A stretch of DNA of 64,000 nucleotides, from assembly GCF_030378205.1 (NCBI RefSeq), contig NZ_CP127385.1, positions 4,876,001 through 4,940,000 on the forward strand. The letters run 5' to 3'. The stretch is from Bradyrhizobium sp. NP1 (lineage in GTDB: Bacteria; Pseudomonadota; Alphaproteobacteria; Rhizobiales; Xanthobacteraceae). A program made the position numbers and the translations under genes. This document shows, one piece after another, positions 55,614-64,000 of the stretch (positions are counted from its first letter, which is position 1; every line of letters begins with the position of its first letter). The notes beneath the pieces are model-generated. The model saw nothing but the letters and a program-made list of their open reading frames with translations, was not told the origin of the DNA and ran no database searches.

Positions 55614-56425
55614 ATGCCGACCTTTACGAAGCTGAAATCGGGGCGCTGGCGCGTTCAGGTCAGGAGGAAGAACGAGTACGTCGCGAACACCTTCATTCGG
55701 CGGCGTGACGCCGAGGAGTGGGCAATTGACGCGGAGCGTTCAATCGATCGCGGCGCTCCAATCCGGCGCTCGCGACCTCACGAGCGGCCGCGCATCTTTG
55801 CCGACTTGATCGCACTGCACCTCGATGATCTGGCTCAGGTTGGCAAGCCTATGCGACGATCGAAGTCCATGGTGCTCAAAGCGCTCAAGACCTCCCTCGG
55901 GCGCGTAAGTCTCAAAGACATAACCCGTGAGAAATTGATCGAGTTCGGAAGAAAGAGAGCCGCGCAAGGCGCCGGCCCGGCTACCCTTGCCATCGATTTT
56001 TCTTTCATTCGAGCAGTGCTGCTGCACGCGGCAGCCGTGCACGGCATCACGGTGTCTGTCGAGAGCGTTCAGTTAGCTCGAGCGCCGCTTAAGCATCTCG
56101 ACCTCGTTGGAAAATCAAACGAGCGCGACCGTCGCCCCACCCAAGACGAACTGAATCGGTTGATCGAGTATGCTGAATCCAATCCCCATCAATTCATCCC
56201 ACTCGGAAGAATTATTCGCTTCGCGGTAGCGACCGCAATGCGCCAGGCTGAGATCTGCCGAATAGAATGGTCTGATGTCGACATGACGAAGCGAATGGTC
56301 ACGATCCGCGATCGCAAAGACCCACGACGAAAGGACGGAAATCATCAGATAGTCCCCCTCCTCAATTCGACGGGCTACGATGCGTGGCAAATCATGATCG
56401 AGCAACGCATCCTCACGCGCGGCCT
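55614..56425 (+). pseudogene. Phage-type tyrosine integrase, C-terminally truncated
   Basis: About 270 codons match a dusA-type integrase: MPTFTKLKSGRWRVQVRRKN N-terminal arm, SAM-like core-binding domain, then the catalytic start FAVATAMRQAEICRIEWSDV (first Arg) and DPRRKDGNHQIVPL (Lys). After about 56425 the protein loses similarity; HxLR, LGH and the nucleophile Tyr are missing. The sequence there joins a different gene fragment. The product would be inactive. Confidence 0.8.
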
Positions 56426-56429
56426 CTGG

Positions 56430-57087
56430 CCATCAGGCGTGTGGCACCAACGTGGAAGGCATCACCACGCCGAACACCACCAGGGTGATCGCCGAGCGGA
56501 TCAGAAAAAGCGGCGGAGAGCTGCGTTACGTCGCCATGGATGAACCTCTCTGGTACGGGTATCATTTCAACGGCGCGAATGCGTGCCACTTCACGCTGAA
56601 CGAGCTGGCGGGCGCCATCGCCCCAAATGTCGCCGCGTTGCGCGAGCTATTCCCCGCGGTTGAAATCGGCGACGTTGAGCCTATTGGCGCGGCGAAGAAT
56701 GTACCGCCTGACTGGGTTGACGAAATCGCCCAATGGACTCAGGTCTATCAGCAGGTTGTTGGGCAGAAGCTGAGCTTCTTCCACGCCGACATTGTATGGA
56801 CCAGCCCGTGGCAACAGCAGCTCGGCGCCATCAAGCGCGTTGCACACGAGCACGGACTGAAATTCGGCGTCATCTACGACGGCGGCGGCGCCGGAAAGCA
56901 GGAGAGCGACGCGTTGTGGACGCAGGAAGCCGTCGAACGCTTTCAGATGGTTGAATCGAATCCGGCAACACTCCCCGATCACGCCATCTTCCAGAGCTGG
57001 GCACGGTGGCCCCACAACATGCTACCGGAAGACCAGCCGGGCACGATGACGTGGCTGGTCAATCAGTATGTCGGTTCGAAACACTGA
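56430..57087 (+). pseudogene. C-terminal fragment of a TIM-barrel, glycosidase-like protein
   Basis: Open from about 56430; reads NVEGITTPNTTRVIAERIRK, MDEPLWYGYHFNGANACHFT, FFHADIVWTSPWQQQLGAIK, GVIYDGGGAGKQESDALWTQ and ends WLVNQYVGSKH. Repeated strand-helix units with acidic strand ends suggest the second half of a TIM barrel. The N-terminal half is absent and replaced by the integrase. Family uncertain. Confidence 0.55.
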
Positions 57088-57744
57088 ATAGATATCCGGG
57101 GGACCACGTATCACAGTTCTGCCCACCACTGGCGATGCTGGGTAAGATGCAGCCCAATGTGAGGACGAGATTTTCCATCGCCGCGGGCCGCGACCGATGG
57201 GTAGCCGACCCCCGCCGCGATATTGGCGGTCGGATGGCCCAGCAAACATAGTGCAACATCGTGGGCTGCCGCAGCCTTGCCGAGTGGAGCGATTAGCCGC
57301 CCATAGCCTCATAGTGCCACGGCGAAAGAGTAGCGCCCGTCTTCATCTGCCGTGGCGCGCCAGTTTCTCTTATTCCACAATGTGATATGCGCGCCCGAAG
57401 CGAAACGCCGCTTCGCTTTTATTCGAACGAGTAAGCAGTCTGAAAGTCATGGGGGACACGCAATTTGTGAGGCAGACGGGGAACTTGGTCAGCAAGTTGA
57501 AGTTTGCGGACGATAATGCGACTTCACGCACGCTCGTCTGTCGGCGTAAGAATCCGCGATTCCGAGCGAGCCGCCGATCAAGAGGCATCCAATTCGCATT
57601 GATCTCTCAAGCAGATTTTTCCAACCAAGCCAAAACGCAATTCTTCATACGGGTCAACGGCCCGTAGCGAAAAAAACCCAATTGCGAGAGCGCGTTGGCG
57701 ACCGACCAAAGGAAGCGCGAGGTTCGAGTACTGTAACTGCTCCT
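57088..57744. other. Intergenic, nothing recognised
   Basis: No supported gene. Lower GC than the core regions, consistent with the foreign nature of this stretch. Confidence 0.4.
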
Positions 57745-57965
57745 TTATCCAACCTTCATTTGTGCAGCCGGAGACTGGTCAAACTTGGAAACGACTTCAG
57801 TTGCTATCTCGCGCAACCGCGCCAGTGCGGGATCCTTGTGAAACGATGCCGGCCATTGAAGGGCCTCCCGAAATGCAGGGATGCGAATCGGCGCGCGCAG
57901 CAGCTTCAACGAAAAGTTTCGCGCAATGATTGCAGCGAGTCGATGATGCATGGTTGCGATTCGGT
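57745..57965 (-). pseudogene. LysR-family regulator, C-terminal remnant
   Basis: RIATMHHRLAAIIARNFSLK, then LLRAPIRIPAFREALQWPASFHKDPALARLREI, matches the last 60 residues of NodD-like LysR effector domains (G-T-x-R-I-A-T-x-H, then P..L.WH...DP..WLR). An in-frame stop precedes it and the rest is missing. Confidence 0.6.
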
Positions 57966-58344
57966 CTGCCGATCACGATGGCAGCCGTCGCGGTAAAGTT
58001 TGGGGAAGCGGTCTGAGGCGACCACGTAACAGCCTGCGCAGTTGCCCCGCAGCGAGGAGTCACCGAACTATCAAAACCTATCCAACGCGAGTGGTAGATG
58101 GCGCTATAGAAATTAACATTCCGGAGCATGATTAGTTCACTTGGGACACTGCGAACATGCAGGCTAAGCGGCGGTCCTTCCAGGCGAAACCTCACACGCA
58201 CCCGGATGCCGAAGTCGTCCGACCTGGTCGGGGTATCCCATCGTCACGCAACACCGTGTAGTGCGCTGCCGTCGGCGTACCGAACATGTACGAACCTTCG
58301 CCTACGAGCGCGGCTCCTGAAGAGGTGCCCACCGGGAACGAGTG
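57966..58344. other. Intergenic, nothing recognised
   Basis: Possibly further decayed LysR sequence; no intact gene seen. Confidence 0.35.
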
Positions 58345-59208
58345 TTACTTCTCCCCTTCCCTGTTCAAGTCGTCATGCAGCTCGATTGACTGTCCAACTC
58401 GCTCGACAACAAGCTTTGACGCAACAAGCGCTCTCTCGGCCCACGACTTAGGACCCAGTTCAGCAAGCCGAATACTGTTCGGCACCTCTACCCCAATACG
58501 AAGACCGTTGGGCAATCGCGATAGTATTCCTGGGATATCGACGTCGCCCTCGCCCGGCAACAATCGTCCATACCGTGCCGATTGCATCATCGCTTCGGGA
58601 GACATGACTCCACAATTATTACCGTCGCAAATCTGCACCGATTTAATCATGTCCGCCGGGATTGCACTCAAATCATCAAGCGTGGTCTGTGACCTCGCGA
58701 CATGCAAGGTGTCGACTAGTATTTTTGCGTTCGATTTCCCGATGCTACTAACAATTCTGAGCGCAGTACGTGCGTCTGGCACGGCGGTCCATGGCATGAA
58801 CTCGAGCTGGACGTCGAGATGGTAAGGAGCCGCAAGTTCGCATAACTCACCGAAGCGATCCCTCAGCCGCAATTCGTCTGGATCGTCGCCAATTGCGAGA
58901 ACCACGGCAGCACCGAGCATGGCAGCGACCTCAAAAAGTCGCTTGTGCTCTTTCACCTCGAAGTCTGGATCAATCCTGAGGACCTCTACATCCAAAATGC
59001 CAACGCCCGTCGCTTTGATGCAAGAGATGGTTGCTCTTTGTAGAGAGGCATCTTCAAGCAGAGCGCTGGGTTCATTCGGCGCTGTCGACGTCAGACGCGC
59101 GCCGATTGTTTCAAACCCAACATCTCGCGCCAGTTGTATCATCTCTGGAGCTTGCATAGGGGCAGTCGTTAGATACGCCAATGAGTATTTTTCTACCCTA
59201 TTCCTCAC
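58345..59208 (-). CDS. Sugar phosphate isomerase/epimerase-like TIM-barrel protein
   Basis: About 287 aa. AP-endonuclease-2/xylose-isomerase-like pattern: VEKYSLAYLTTAPMQAPEMIQLARDVGFETIG, VLAIGDDPDEL, VQLEFMPWTAVP (Glu), NAKILVDTLHVARS (Asp, His), VQICDGN and GEGDVDIPGILSRL, with metal-ligand residues in place. Start GTG 59208 with aaaggag upstream. Substrate unknown; it is divergent from the deacetylase-like gene. Confidence 0.8.
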   Translation of the reverse strand: MRNRVEKYSLAYLTTAPMQAPEMIQLARDVGFETIGARLTSTAPNEPSALLEDASLQRATISCIKATGVGILDVEVLRIDPDFEVKEHKRLFEVAAMLGAAVVLAIGDDPDELRLRDRFGELCELAAPYHLDVQLEFMPWTAVPDARTALRIVSSIGKSNAKILVDTLHVARSQTTLDDLSAIPADMIKSVQICDGNNCGVMSPEAMMQSARYGRLLPGEGDVDIPGILSRLPNGLRIGVEVPNSIRLAELGPKSWAERALVASKLVVERVGQSIELHDDLNREGEK

Positions 59209-59482
59209 CGATTTTCGGGCTCCTTTGAACACGATATTCTCGACAGACTTTGGCGCGCTTCTCGAATAGCCTCGACGACACTTTAAGAGAGCTTCCGTTA
59301 CGCCGTCAGGTCTTTGTCTCAAAACGCGCCCTCAGACTGAGGTCTGCCCGCTGTTGGCACCGAGGCCCCGCGCGACTTTCAGCGGACTTCCACGTCACGC
59401 TGGGAGCCAAATGGCGTTGCCGTTTTGACAAAAGCGCGATTGTTTGTTATTTGCAACTAAAATATTAGCGTGGGGAAACCGG

Positions 59483-60388
59483 ATGGACACGCACGATTCC
59501 GTTTTTTACGAAAACACCACTGTAATTTCTCGCCGTCCCCTGATCTGGCCGAATGGGTACCGAGTTGCGTTCGCAGCAGTGGTCAGTGTCGAGTATTACG
59601 AACTCCGGCCACCCTCGAACGCTTTCATCCCTGCAAACGTCCCGGGCGGGTTCGGCCGCGCGCCGTATCCGGACGTTCGCGCGTTTTCCCAAAGGGAATA
59701 CGGCAACCGCGTTGGCGTTTTCAGAGTGATCGAAGCGTTTGACAAATCCGGTTTGTCGGCGACAGCTGCTGTCGACGCCGCGGTGGCCCAGAGCTATCCG
59801 TACCTGGTACGTCAATTTCGTGAACGGCGTTGGCCTATCGTTGGCCATGGATACAGCCTTACCCGCGTCATATCGAACAAGATGTCAATCGACGAGGAGC
59901 GCGAATACCTCAATGTTTCGCTCACGGAGGTCCAGAAGCAATCCGGCGCGCGCCCAACAGGCTGGCACGGCCCGGAGTATGGAGAATCTGAGCGCACGCC
60001 TGCCCTTCTCGCGGAACTCGGGATTGACTATCTGCTCGATTGGCCCAACGACGAGCAGCCCTATGTCATGCGGACGCCGTCTGGTACGATTCTTTCTTTG
60101 CCGATGGCGCTCGAGCTCGATGATGTCGTCGCCCATTACCATCGCCGTATTAGCATGAAGCGGTGGAAGCAGGCAGTTCTCGATGCGCTCGACCAGCTAA
60201 CAGGGGACGGCAGACAAAGTGGTCGTCTTCTTATTTTGAACTTGCATCCGTGGCTGATTGGACATCCGCACCGGATCGGTTATCTTGAAGAGTTGCTGGC
60301 GGAAATTGCTAGCCGCAATGACGTCTGGAAAACGACGACACAGCAATTGGCCGATCACCACCGCACCCTCAACAGCCACGCAATCTAA
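59483..60388 (+). CDS. Polysaccharide deacetylase family protein (PuuE allantoinase-like)
   Basis: 301 aa. NodB-like barrel lacking the usual first Asp-Asp motif (VAFAAVVSVEYYEL), with EYGNRVGVFRVIEAFDKSGL, WPIVGHGYSLTRVISN, GWHGPEYGESERTPALLAELG and LLILNLHPWLIGHPHRIGYL, a layout shared with PuuE-type allantoinases and imide hydrolases. Purine/amide ring hydrolysis is plausible beside the amidase. Start at MDTHDSV, with gtgggga upstream. Confidence 0.82.
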   Translation: MDTHDSVFYENTTVISRRPLIWPNGYRVAFAAVVSVEYYELRPPSNAFIPANVPGGFGRAPYPDVRAFSQREYGNRVGVFRVIEAFDKSGLSATAAVDAAVAQSYPYLVRQFRERRWPIVGHGYSLTRVISNKMSIDEEREYLNVSLTEVQKQSGARPTGWHGPEYGESERTPALLAELGIDYLLDWPNDEQPYVMRTPSGTILSLPMALELDDVVAHYHRRISMKRWKQAVLDALDQLTGDGRQSGRLLILNLHPWLIGHPHRIGYLEELLAEIASRNDVWKTTTQQLADHHRTLNSHAI

Positions 60389-60529
60389 TGTGCGAGCCTC
60401 GCGACCCATGGCGCATCACAGCCGCTGGTTAAGCAGCGCGAGCCGTCGCCAAGCTTCTTGACGCTGGCGTAAGCTCTCCAGGCGTCCGCAAGGGGGAAGC
60501 AAGTTTGATCGCTTTCGCCTTCAATCCGG

Positions 60530-61969
60530 TTAGATTGCTGCGCGTATCCGTTCTCCGACGATGGAGAACACCGTTAAGCCGACTTGAAGGAGCTGGGCGT
60601 CCTTTCCGCGCGGCGCATACAAAGTTATACCGAAGGGAGCGCCATCCGGACCTTTTCCGACCGGGATCGCCAAGACCGGAGCTCCAGCCTTGCCAGTGCA
60701 TTTGGCCGCAGCAGCCATGGGAGCCATAAGGACGTCCACATCGCCCAGCTTGGTCGCGGCATCGATGCCGGCATCTCTTGCGAGGTAGATGTCACGACGC
60801 CGATCAAGCCGATATTGGCTATCATCAAGCCCCCTCGTGGCTTGTGCGGCCAGCAGCAATGATTGTCCATACGGAATGGCTTCCGGACGCGCTTCGTTCC
60901 AATTGATCAGGCTCTGCAGGGAGTCGATTCCAGATGGGGACCCGTTCTCGGCTAAGAAGGAATTAATAGCCGCCTTGAACTCGGTCGGGAATACTGATGA
61001 CCGCACGTCTTGCAACTGCTCTGCAGCTGGCAAGTCACAGGGATCGACGATCGAGACACCCGATTTGCGGAGCTCGTCGAGCACGGCCTGAAAGGTCGGC
61101 ATTAGACCCGCGAAATCGGAGCGATCGGCCATTGCTCGACGGGGAACGCCGATGCGTATTTGACGTGGAGCCCTCGGTTGCAACGCGCTCGGAATGTCGT
61201 GCAAACATTCCAATCCCAGAGTGTCAGCAGCGTCCGGTCCCGCCAAGGCCGTCATAACGAGAACAATGTCTTCGACGGTGCGCACGAGTGGGCCCGGGGA
61301 ATCCTGGCTCGGTACCAAGGGTATAATCCCGGCCCGGCTGACGACCCCTGTGCTCGGCTTGTATCCGACCACCGACGAGGCCAGCGCTGGCGACTGGATC
61401 GAATTCTGCGTCTCACTCCCTATAGCGAAGGGTGCTAGCGAAGCCGCCACAGATGCCGCAGAACCGACGCTTGAGCCGAGGCCTCGACCGTATTCGTCCC
61501 CGCTTTGAGGATTCTTCACGCGACCGCCCGCGCCGCTAAAGCCGGATGGCATGACGTCAGACACGTAATCCGCGAATTCTGTCAGATTGGCTTTCCCCAG
61601 CACAAGGGCACCTGCCGCCCGGAGCCGTCTCACGATCGTGGCCTCACGGCCTGGTTTGAAATTCGCCAACGCTGCAGCTCCTCCGGCGGCTCCCAAACCA
61701 TCCGACGTCAGAATATTGTCCTTCAACAACACGGGGATGCCGTGAAGAGGTCCGCGAGACTTTCCTGTGGCGAGTTCTTCGTCGAGATGGGCGGCTTCGC
61801 GCTCGACATCAGGCACGAGCTCACGAACGGCATTGAAAGCCGCTCCGGCGCGATCCACGGAGGCGATTCGCCGAACGTACCAACTCGCAACCTCCCGGAT
61901 ACTCATTTTACGTGCCTGGATGGCATCCGAGAGGTTACTGATCGTTCCGTGCAGCAGCAGATCGTTCAT
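60530..61969 (-). CDS. Amidase, amidase-signature family
   Basis: 479 aa. Catalytic Lys in GIPVLLKDNI, cis-Ser in the Gly/Ser loop GLGSSVGSAASVAASLAPFA, nucleophile Ser in GSETQNSIQSPA (usual consensus G-T-D-x-G-G-S-I). Hydrolyses an amide of unknown identity. The Gln-Asn before the nucleophile replaces the common Gly-Gly or Asp-Gly and occurs in one branch of the family. Next to an oligopeptide-type ABC importer on the same strand. Confidence 0.88.
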   Translation of the reverse strand: MNDLLLHGTISNLSDAIQARKMSIREVASWYVRRIASVDRAGAAFNAVRELVPDVEREAAHLDEELATGKSRGPLHGIPVLLKDNILTSDGLGAAGGAAALANFKPGREATIVRRLRAAGALVLGKANLTEFADYVSDVMPSGFSGAGGRVKNPQSGDEYGRGLGSSVGSAASVAASLAPFAIGSETQNSIQSPALASSVVGYKPSTGVVSRAGIIPLVPSQDSPGPLVRTVEDIVLVMTALAGPDAADTLGLECLHDIPSALQPRAPRQIRIGVPRRAMADRSDFAGLMPTFQAVLDELRKSGVSIVDPCDLPAAEQLQDVRSSVFPTEFKAAINSFLAENGSPSGIDSLQSLINWNEARPEAIPYGQSLLLAAQATRGLDDSQYRLDRRRDIYLARDAGIDAATKLGDVDVLMAPMAAAAKCTGKAGAPVLAIPVGKGPDGAPFGITLYAPRGKDAQLLQVGLTVFSIVGERIRAAI

Positions 61970-62153
61970 GTCGCTTGTCTCCGGAGTAGCCCCTGACTCT
62001 GTAAGGATGTCGATTATGAACTCGAATTCGAGGGCTAGTCCCTCCTCGAGGGCATCAACCGCTCCCTGTCTAAGGATTTATCAGCGACATGCGCATCTTC
62101 AAAAGCTACGGCGACGGCTACCGCCCTACTTTCGATCGCCTCTCGCTGTTGTC

Positions 62154-63023
62154 TCACCGCAAGACGGCAGCGACCGCAGAAGTCTGCGAAATACTGGTCT
62201 CGTAAGCGCGTCCGCATGATTCACCCAACCAGTCCTTCTCCACCACGGGCAATGGGACGGCGCGCAACAACTTCTTCGTATAGTCGTTGCGCGGGTCATT
62301 AAATACGCTCGTGCACTCTCCTGCCTCCACGACCCGCCCGTGCTGCATCACAATGACATGGTCGCAGAGCGTCCGAACGACCGAGAGATCGTGACTTATG
62401 AAGACCATCCCGAGAGAACTCTCGGCCCGCAACTCCCGAAGCAGCGCTAGAACCTGCGCCTGTACCGATACGTCCAGTCCGGACACGATTTCGTCAGCCA
62501 CGATGTAACTCGGTTCGAGCGCGATCGCTCGTGCAATCCCCACTCGTTGGCGCTGACCGCCGGAGAGCTGATGCGGGTAGCGATCGCCGTGGGTCGATCG
62601 CATCCCTACGCGTTCTAGCAAAGCGAGAGCCCGCTTCCGTGCTTCACTTCGGCTCGCTCGACGATTGGCTACAAACGGATCTGAAAGAATGTCGATTATC
62701 TTTCGTCGCGGGTTCAGCGAAGACTGGGAGTCCTGGAAAATCATCTGGACCTTTAAGCGAGCTTCTCGAAGTTGCTCCTTTGAGAGCGACGAGAAATCCT
62801 TGCGCTCGAGCATCACTTTTCCCGCGACCGGGCGGTGGAGGCCGAGCAGCGAACGACCCAAGGTGCTTTTGCCAGAGCCAGACTCGCCGACAACGCCAAC
62901 CACCTTTCCTCGATCAATTGTCAGATCGACGTCCTGGATAATTTGCAGTAGTGGCGCGCGTCCAAGCAGCGGCCTTCGGCTACGATCGGGCAGCGCGATC
63001 GAAACATTGATCGCTTCAAGCAC
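62154..63023 (-). CDS. Oligopeptide/dipeptide ABC transporter ATP-binding protein (DppF/OppF-like)
   Basis: 289 aa from GTG 63023, which overlaps the preceding gene's stop by 8 bp and has ggag upstream. Walker A GESGSGKST, Q-loop MIFQDSQSSLNPR, signature LSGGQRQRV, Walker B YIVADEIVSGLD (Glu followed by I where P is usual), H-loop ISHDLS. C-terminal oligopeptide-type extension shortened. Confidence 0.88.
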   Translation of the reverse strand: MLEAINVSIALPDRSRRPLLGRAPLLQIIQDVDLTIDRGKVVGVVGESGSGKSTLGRSLLGLHRPVAGKVMLERKDFSSLSKEQLREARLKVQMIFQDSQSSLNPRRKIIDILSDPFVANRRASRSEARKRALALLERVGMRSTHGDRYPHQLSGGQRQRVGIARAIALEPSYIVADEIVSGLDVSVQAQVLALLRELRAESSLGMVFISHDLSVVRTLCDHVIVMQHGRVVEAGECTSVFNDPRNDYTKKLLRAVPLPVVEKDWLGESCGRAYETSISQTSAVAAVLR

Positions 63024-63900
63024 GGCTATGCTCCAGATCAGACGCCATCGCATCGTTCCAAAGACTAGTAGTAAGTTCGCCAGGCACCGGATGTAGCCCG
63101 GCGTCCGGCCGATCAAGGCGAGGGGACGCCGCTATTAGCGCTTGAGTGTAGGGATGACACGGACGTCCAATAACGTCTTCCGTTCGACCTTGCTCAAGAA
63201 TGCGTCCGGCAAATATGACGGACACCTCGTCGCAAATCTTGGCGACCACGCCCAGGTCATGCGTGACGAATAGGACCGCAGTTCCTGTCTTGGTTTGCAG
63301 CTCTTTGATGAGCTTTAGAATCTCAAATTGAACCGTGACATCCAGCGCCGTTGTCGGCTCATCTGCCACAATCAGGGACGGCTTCCCGGCGAACGCAATT
63401 GCAATCACCACGCGCTGACACATTCCACCCGACAGCTCGTGCGGATATTGGCGAAGGACCCGTTCGGGAGCGCGGATGTGGACCATGCTCAGGAGTTCGA
63501 GGGCGTAGTCGCGCGCTCCTTTCTTATCGTAACCTAAACGTCGTGTAAGCACGTCGGTAATTTGGTTCTCAATGCGGAGAACCGGATTAAGGGCTGAGCT
63601 GGGCTGCTGCAAGATCATTGCGATTTGCTTTCCGAGCAACGCACGGCGGTTCTTCGCCGAAAGCTCGAGCAACTTCTGCCCTTGGAAAACTATATGCCCT
63701 GACGATACAACCGCGCTGCTTGGAAGTAGCCCGGTGATGGCTTTACCGACCATTGTCTTTCCGCCGCCGGATTCGCCCACCAACCCTCTGATTTCACCGG
63801 GTTTGATCTCGATATTCACACCACGCAAGATCGGCGTGGCGTGTCCTCCCGTTCCAATCTGGACCCGGAGGTCTGAAACTTGAAGAAGCGCTCCACTCAT
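63016..63900 (-). CDS. Oligopeptide/dipeptide ABC transporter ATP-binding protein (DppD/OppD-like)
   Basis: 294 aa. Walker A GESGGGKTM (Thr, then Met instead of a second Thr/Ser), Q-loop MILQQPSSALNPV, signature LSGGMCQRV, Walker B LIVADEPTTALD, H-loop VTHDLG, and the C-terminal HPYTQALIAASP of the DppD group. Overlaps the permease gene by 4 bp. Confidence 0.92.
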   Translation of the reverse strand: MSGALLQVSDLRVQIGTGGHATPILRGVNIEIKPGEIRGLVGESGGGKTMVGKAITGLLPSSAVVSSGHIVFQGQKLLELSAKNRRALLGKQIAMILQQPSSALNPVLRIENQITDVLTRRLGYDKKGARDYALELLSMVHIRAPERVLRQYPHELSGGMCQRVVIAIAFAGKPSLIVADEPTTALDVTVQFEILKLIKELQTKTGTAVLFVTHDLGVVAKICDEVSVIFAGRILEQGRTEDVIGRPCHPYTQALIAASPRLDRPDAGLHPVPGELTTSLWNDAMASDLEHSRA

Positions 63901-64000
63901 CGTCGGATAACCGGATCGAGTGCCAACCGAAGCCCATCGGCGAGCAGACTGAGCGTTAGAACGGACAGCGTGATTGCGACGATGGGTAGCGTCATGATCC
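63897..64000 (-). CDS. Oligopeptide ABC transporter permease (DppC-like), 3' end only
   Basis: The last 33 codons read LPIVAITLSVLTLSLLADGL RLALDPVIRR and stop, typical of the C terminus of DppC (ADGLRDALDP). The gene runs off the window. Confidence 0.82.
   Translation of the reverse strand, partial: IMTLPIVAITLSVLTLSLLADGLRLALDPVIRR

Noticed and set aside
59208..59322. Upstream ATG start for the isomerase-like gene
   Set aside because: The extra 38 codons are not similar to the family and lack a start signal, while GTG 59208 has aaaggag upstream.

Overview
The window looks like chromosome from a Bradyrhizobium-type alphaproteobacterium (Nitrobacteraceae). The basis is high GC with dense antisense shadow frames, a class II DAHP synthase, candidate CtrA boxes (TTAA-N7-TTAAC) and FixK2-type boxes, and long non-coding repeats of the sort that litter Bradyrhizobium intergenic space. 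The genus call is my inference from gene content, not a database match. I recognise no rRNA, tRNA or CRISPR array.

Layout. 1-2.6 kb: class II DAHP synthase and an alpha/beta hydrolase. 2.6-13 kb: accessory, repeat-rich stretch with a CusF-TlpA fusion plus orphan substrate-binding protein between 113-bp direct repeats, an SDR, a recombinase remnant, an L,D-transpeptidase, a YCII-like protein, a 75-aa stand-alone histidine-kinase DHp domain and a TSUP exporter. 13-22.6 kb: mostly core metabolism (pyruvate-decarboxylase-like enzyme, Gor, DUF2059, RpiA, Gph, lipoprotein, MoaA, TRAP DctQM). 22.6-24.5 kb: a catalase-like peroxidase/cytochrome b561 pair that appears inserted behind dctM, because the dctM tail is duplicated on its far side. 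24.5-31.2 kb: a second accessory patch with a frameshifted MEDS sensor and its histidine kinase, cupins, PsiE, two small proteins with FixK-type boxes, and several duplicated non-coding modules. 31.2-40.2 kb: a two-component system divergent from a complete heavy-metal-type RND efflux operon, with an 11-bp tandem repeat as likely operator. 40.9-43.3 kb: two paralogous Tat-exported TRAP binding proteins, each with its own terminator. 43.4-44.0 kb: six consecutive long palindromes of one geometry but different stem sequence. 44-49.3 kb: Mrp ATPase, VOC protein, beta-hydroxyacid dehydrogenase, a membrane histidine kinase behind a CtrA box, DUF1289 and a retropepsin-like protease. 49.3-54.1 kb: a five-gene operon (IclR regulator, cyclic amidohydrolase, NitT/TauT ABC importer), probably for a cyclic amide/ureide. 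54.4-64 kb: dusA with a broken integrase at its 5' side, then an island-like stretch with gene fragments, a sugar-isomerase-like protein, a polysaccharide deacetylase-like protein, an amidase and the start of an oligopeptide ABC transporter running off the window.

The most unusual signals are the palindrome family with covarying stems (array at 43426-44003 and dispersed members), the peroxidase/b561 insertion scar, the stand-alone DHp protein, the CusF-TlpA/His-rich binding-protein pair between direct repeats, and the small FixK-box genes around 29.7-30.6 kb.
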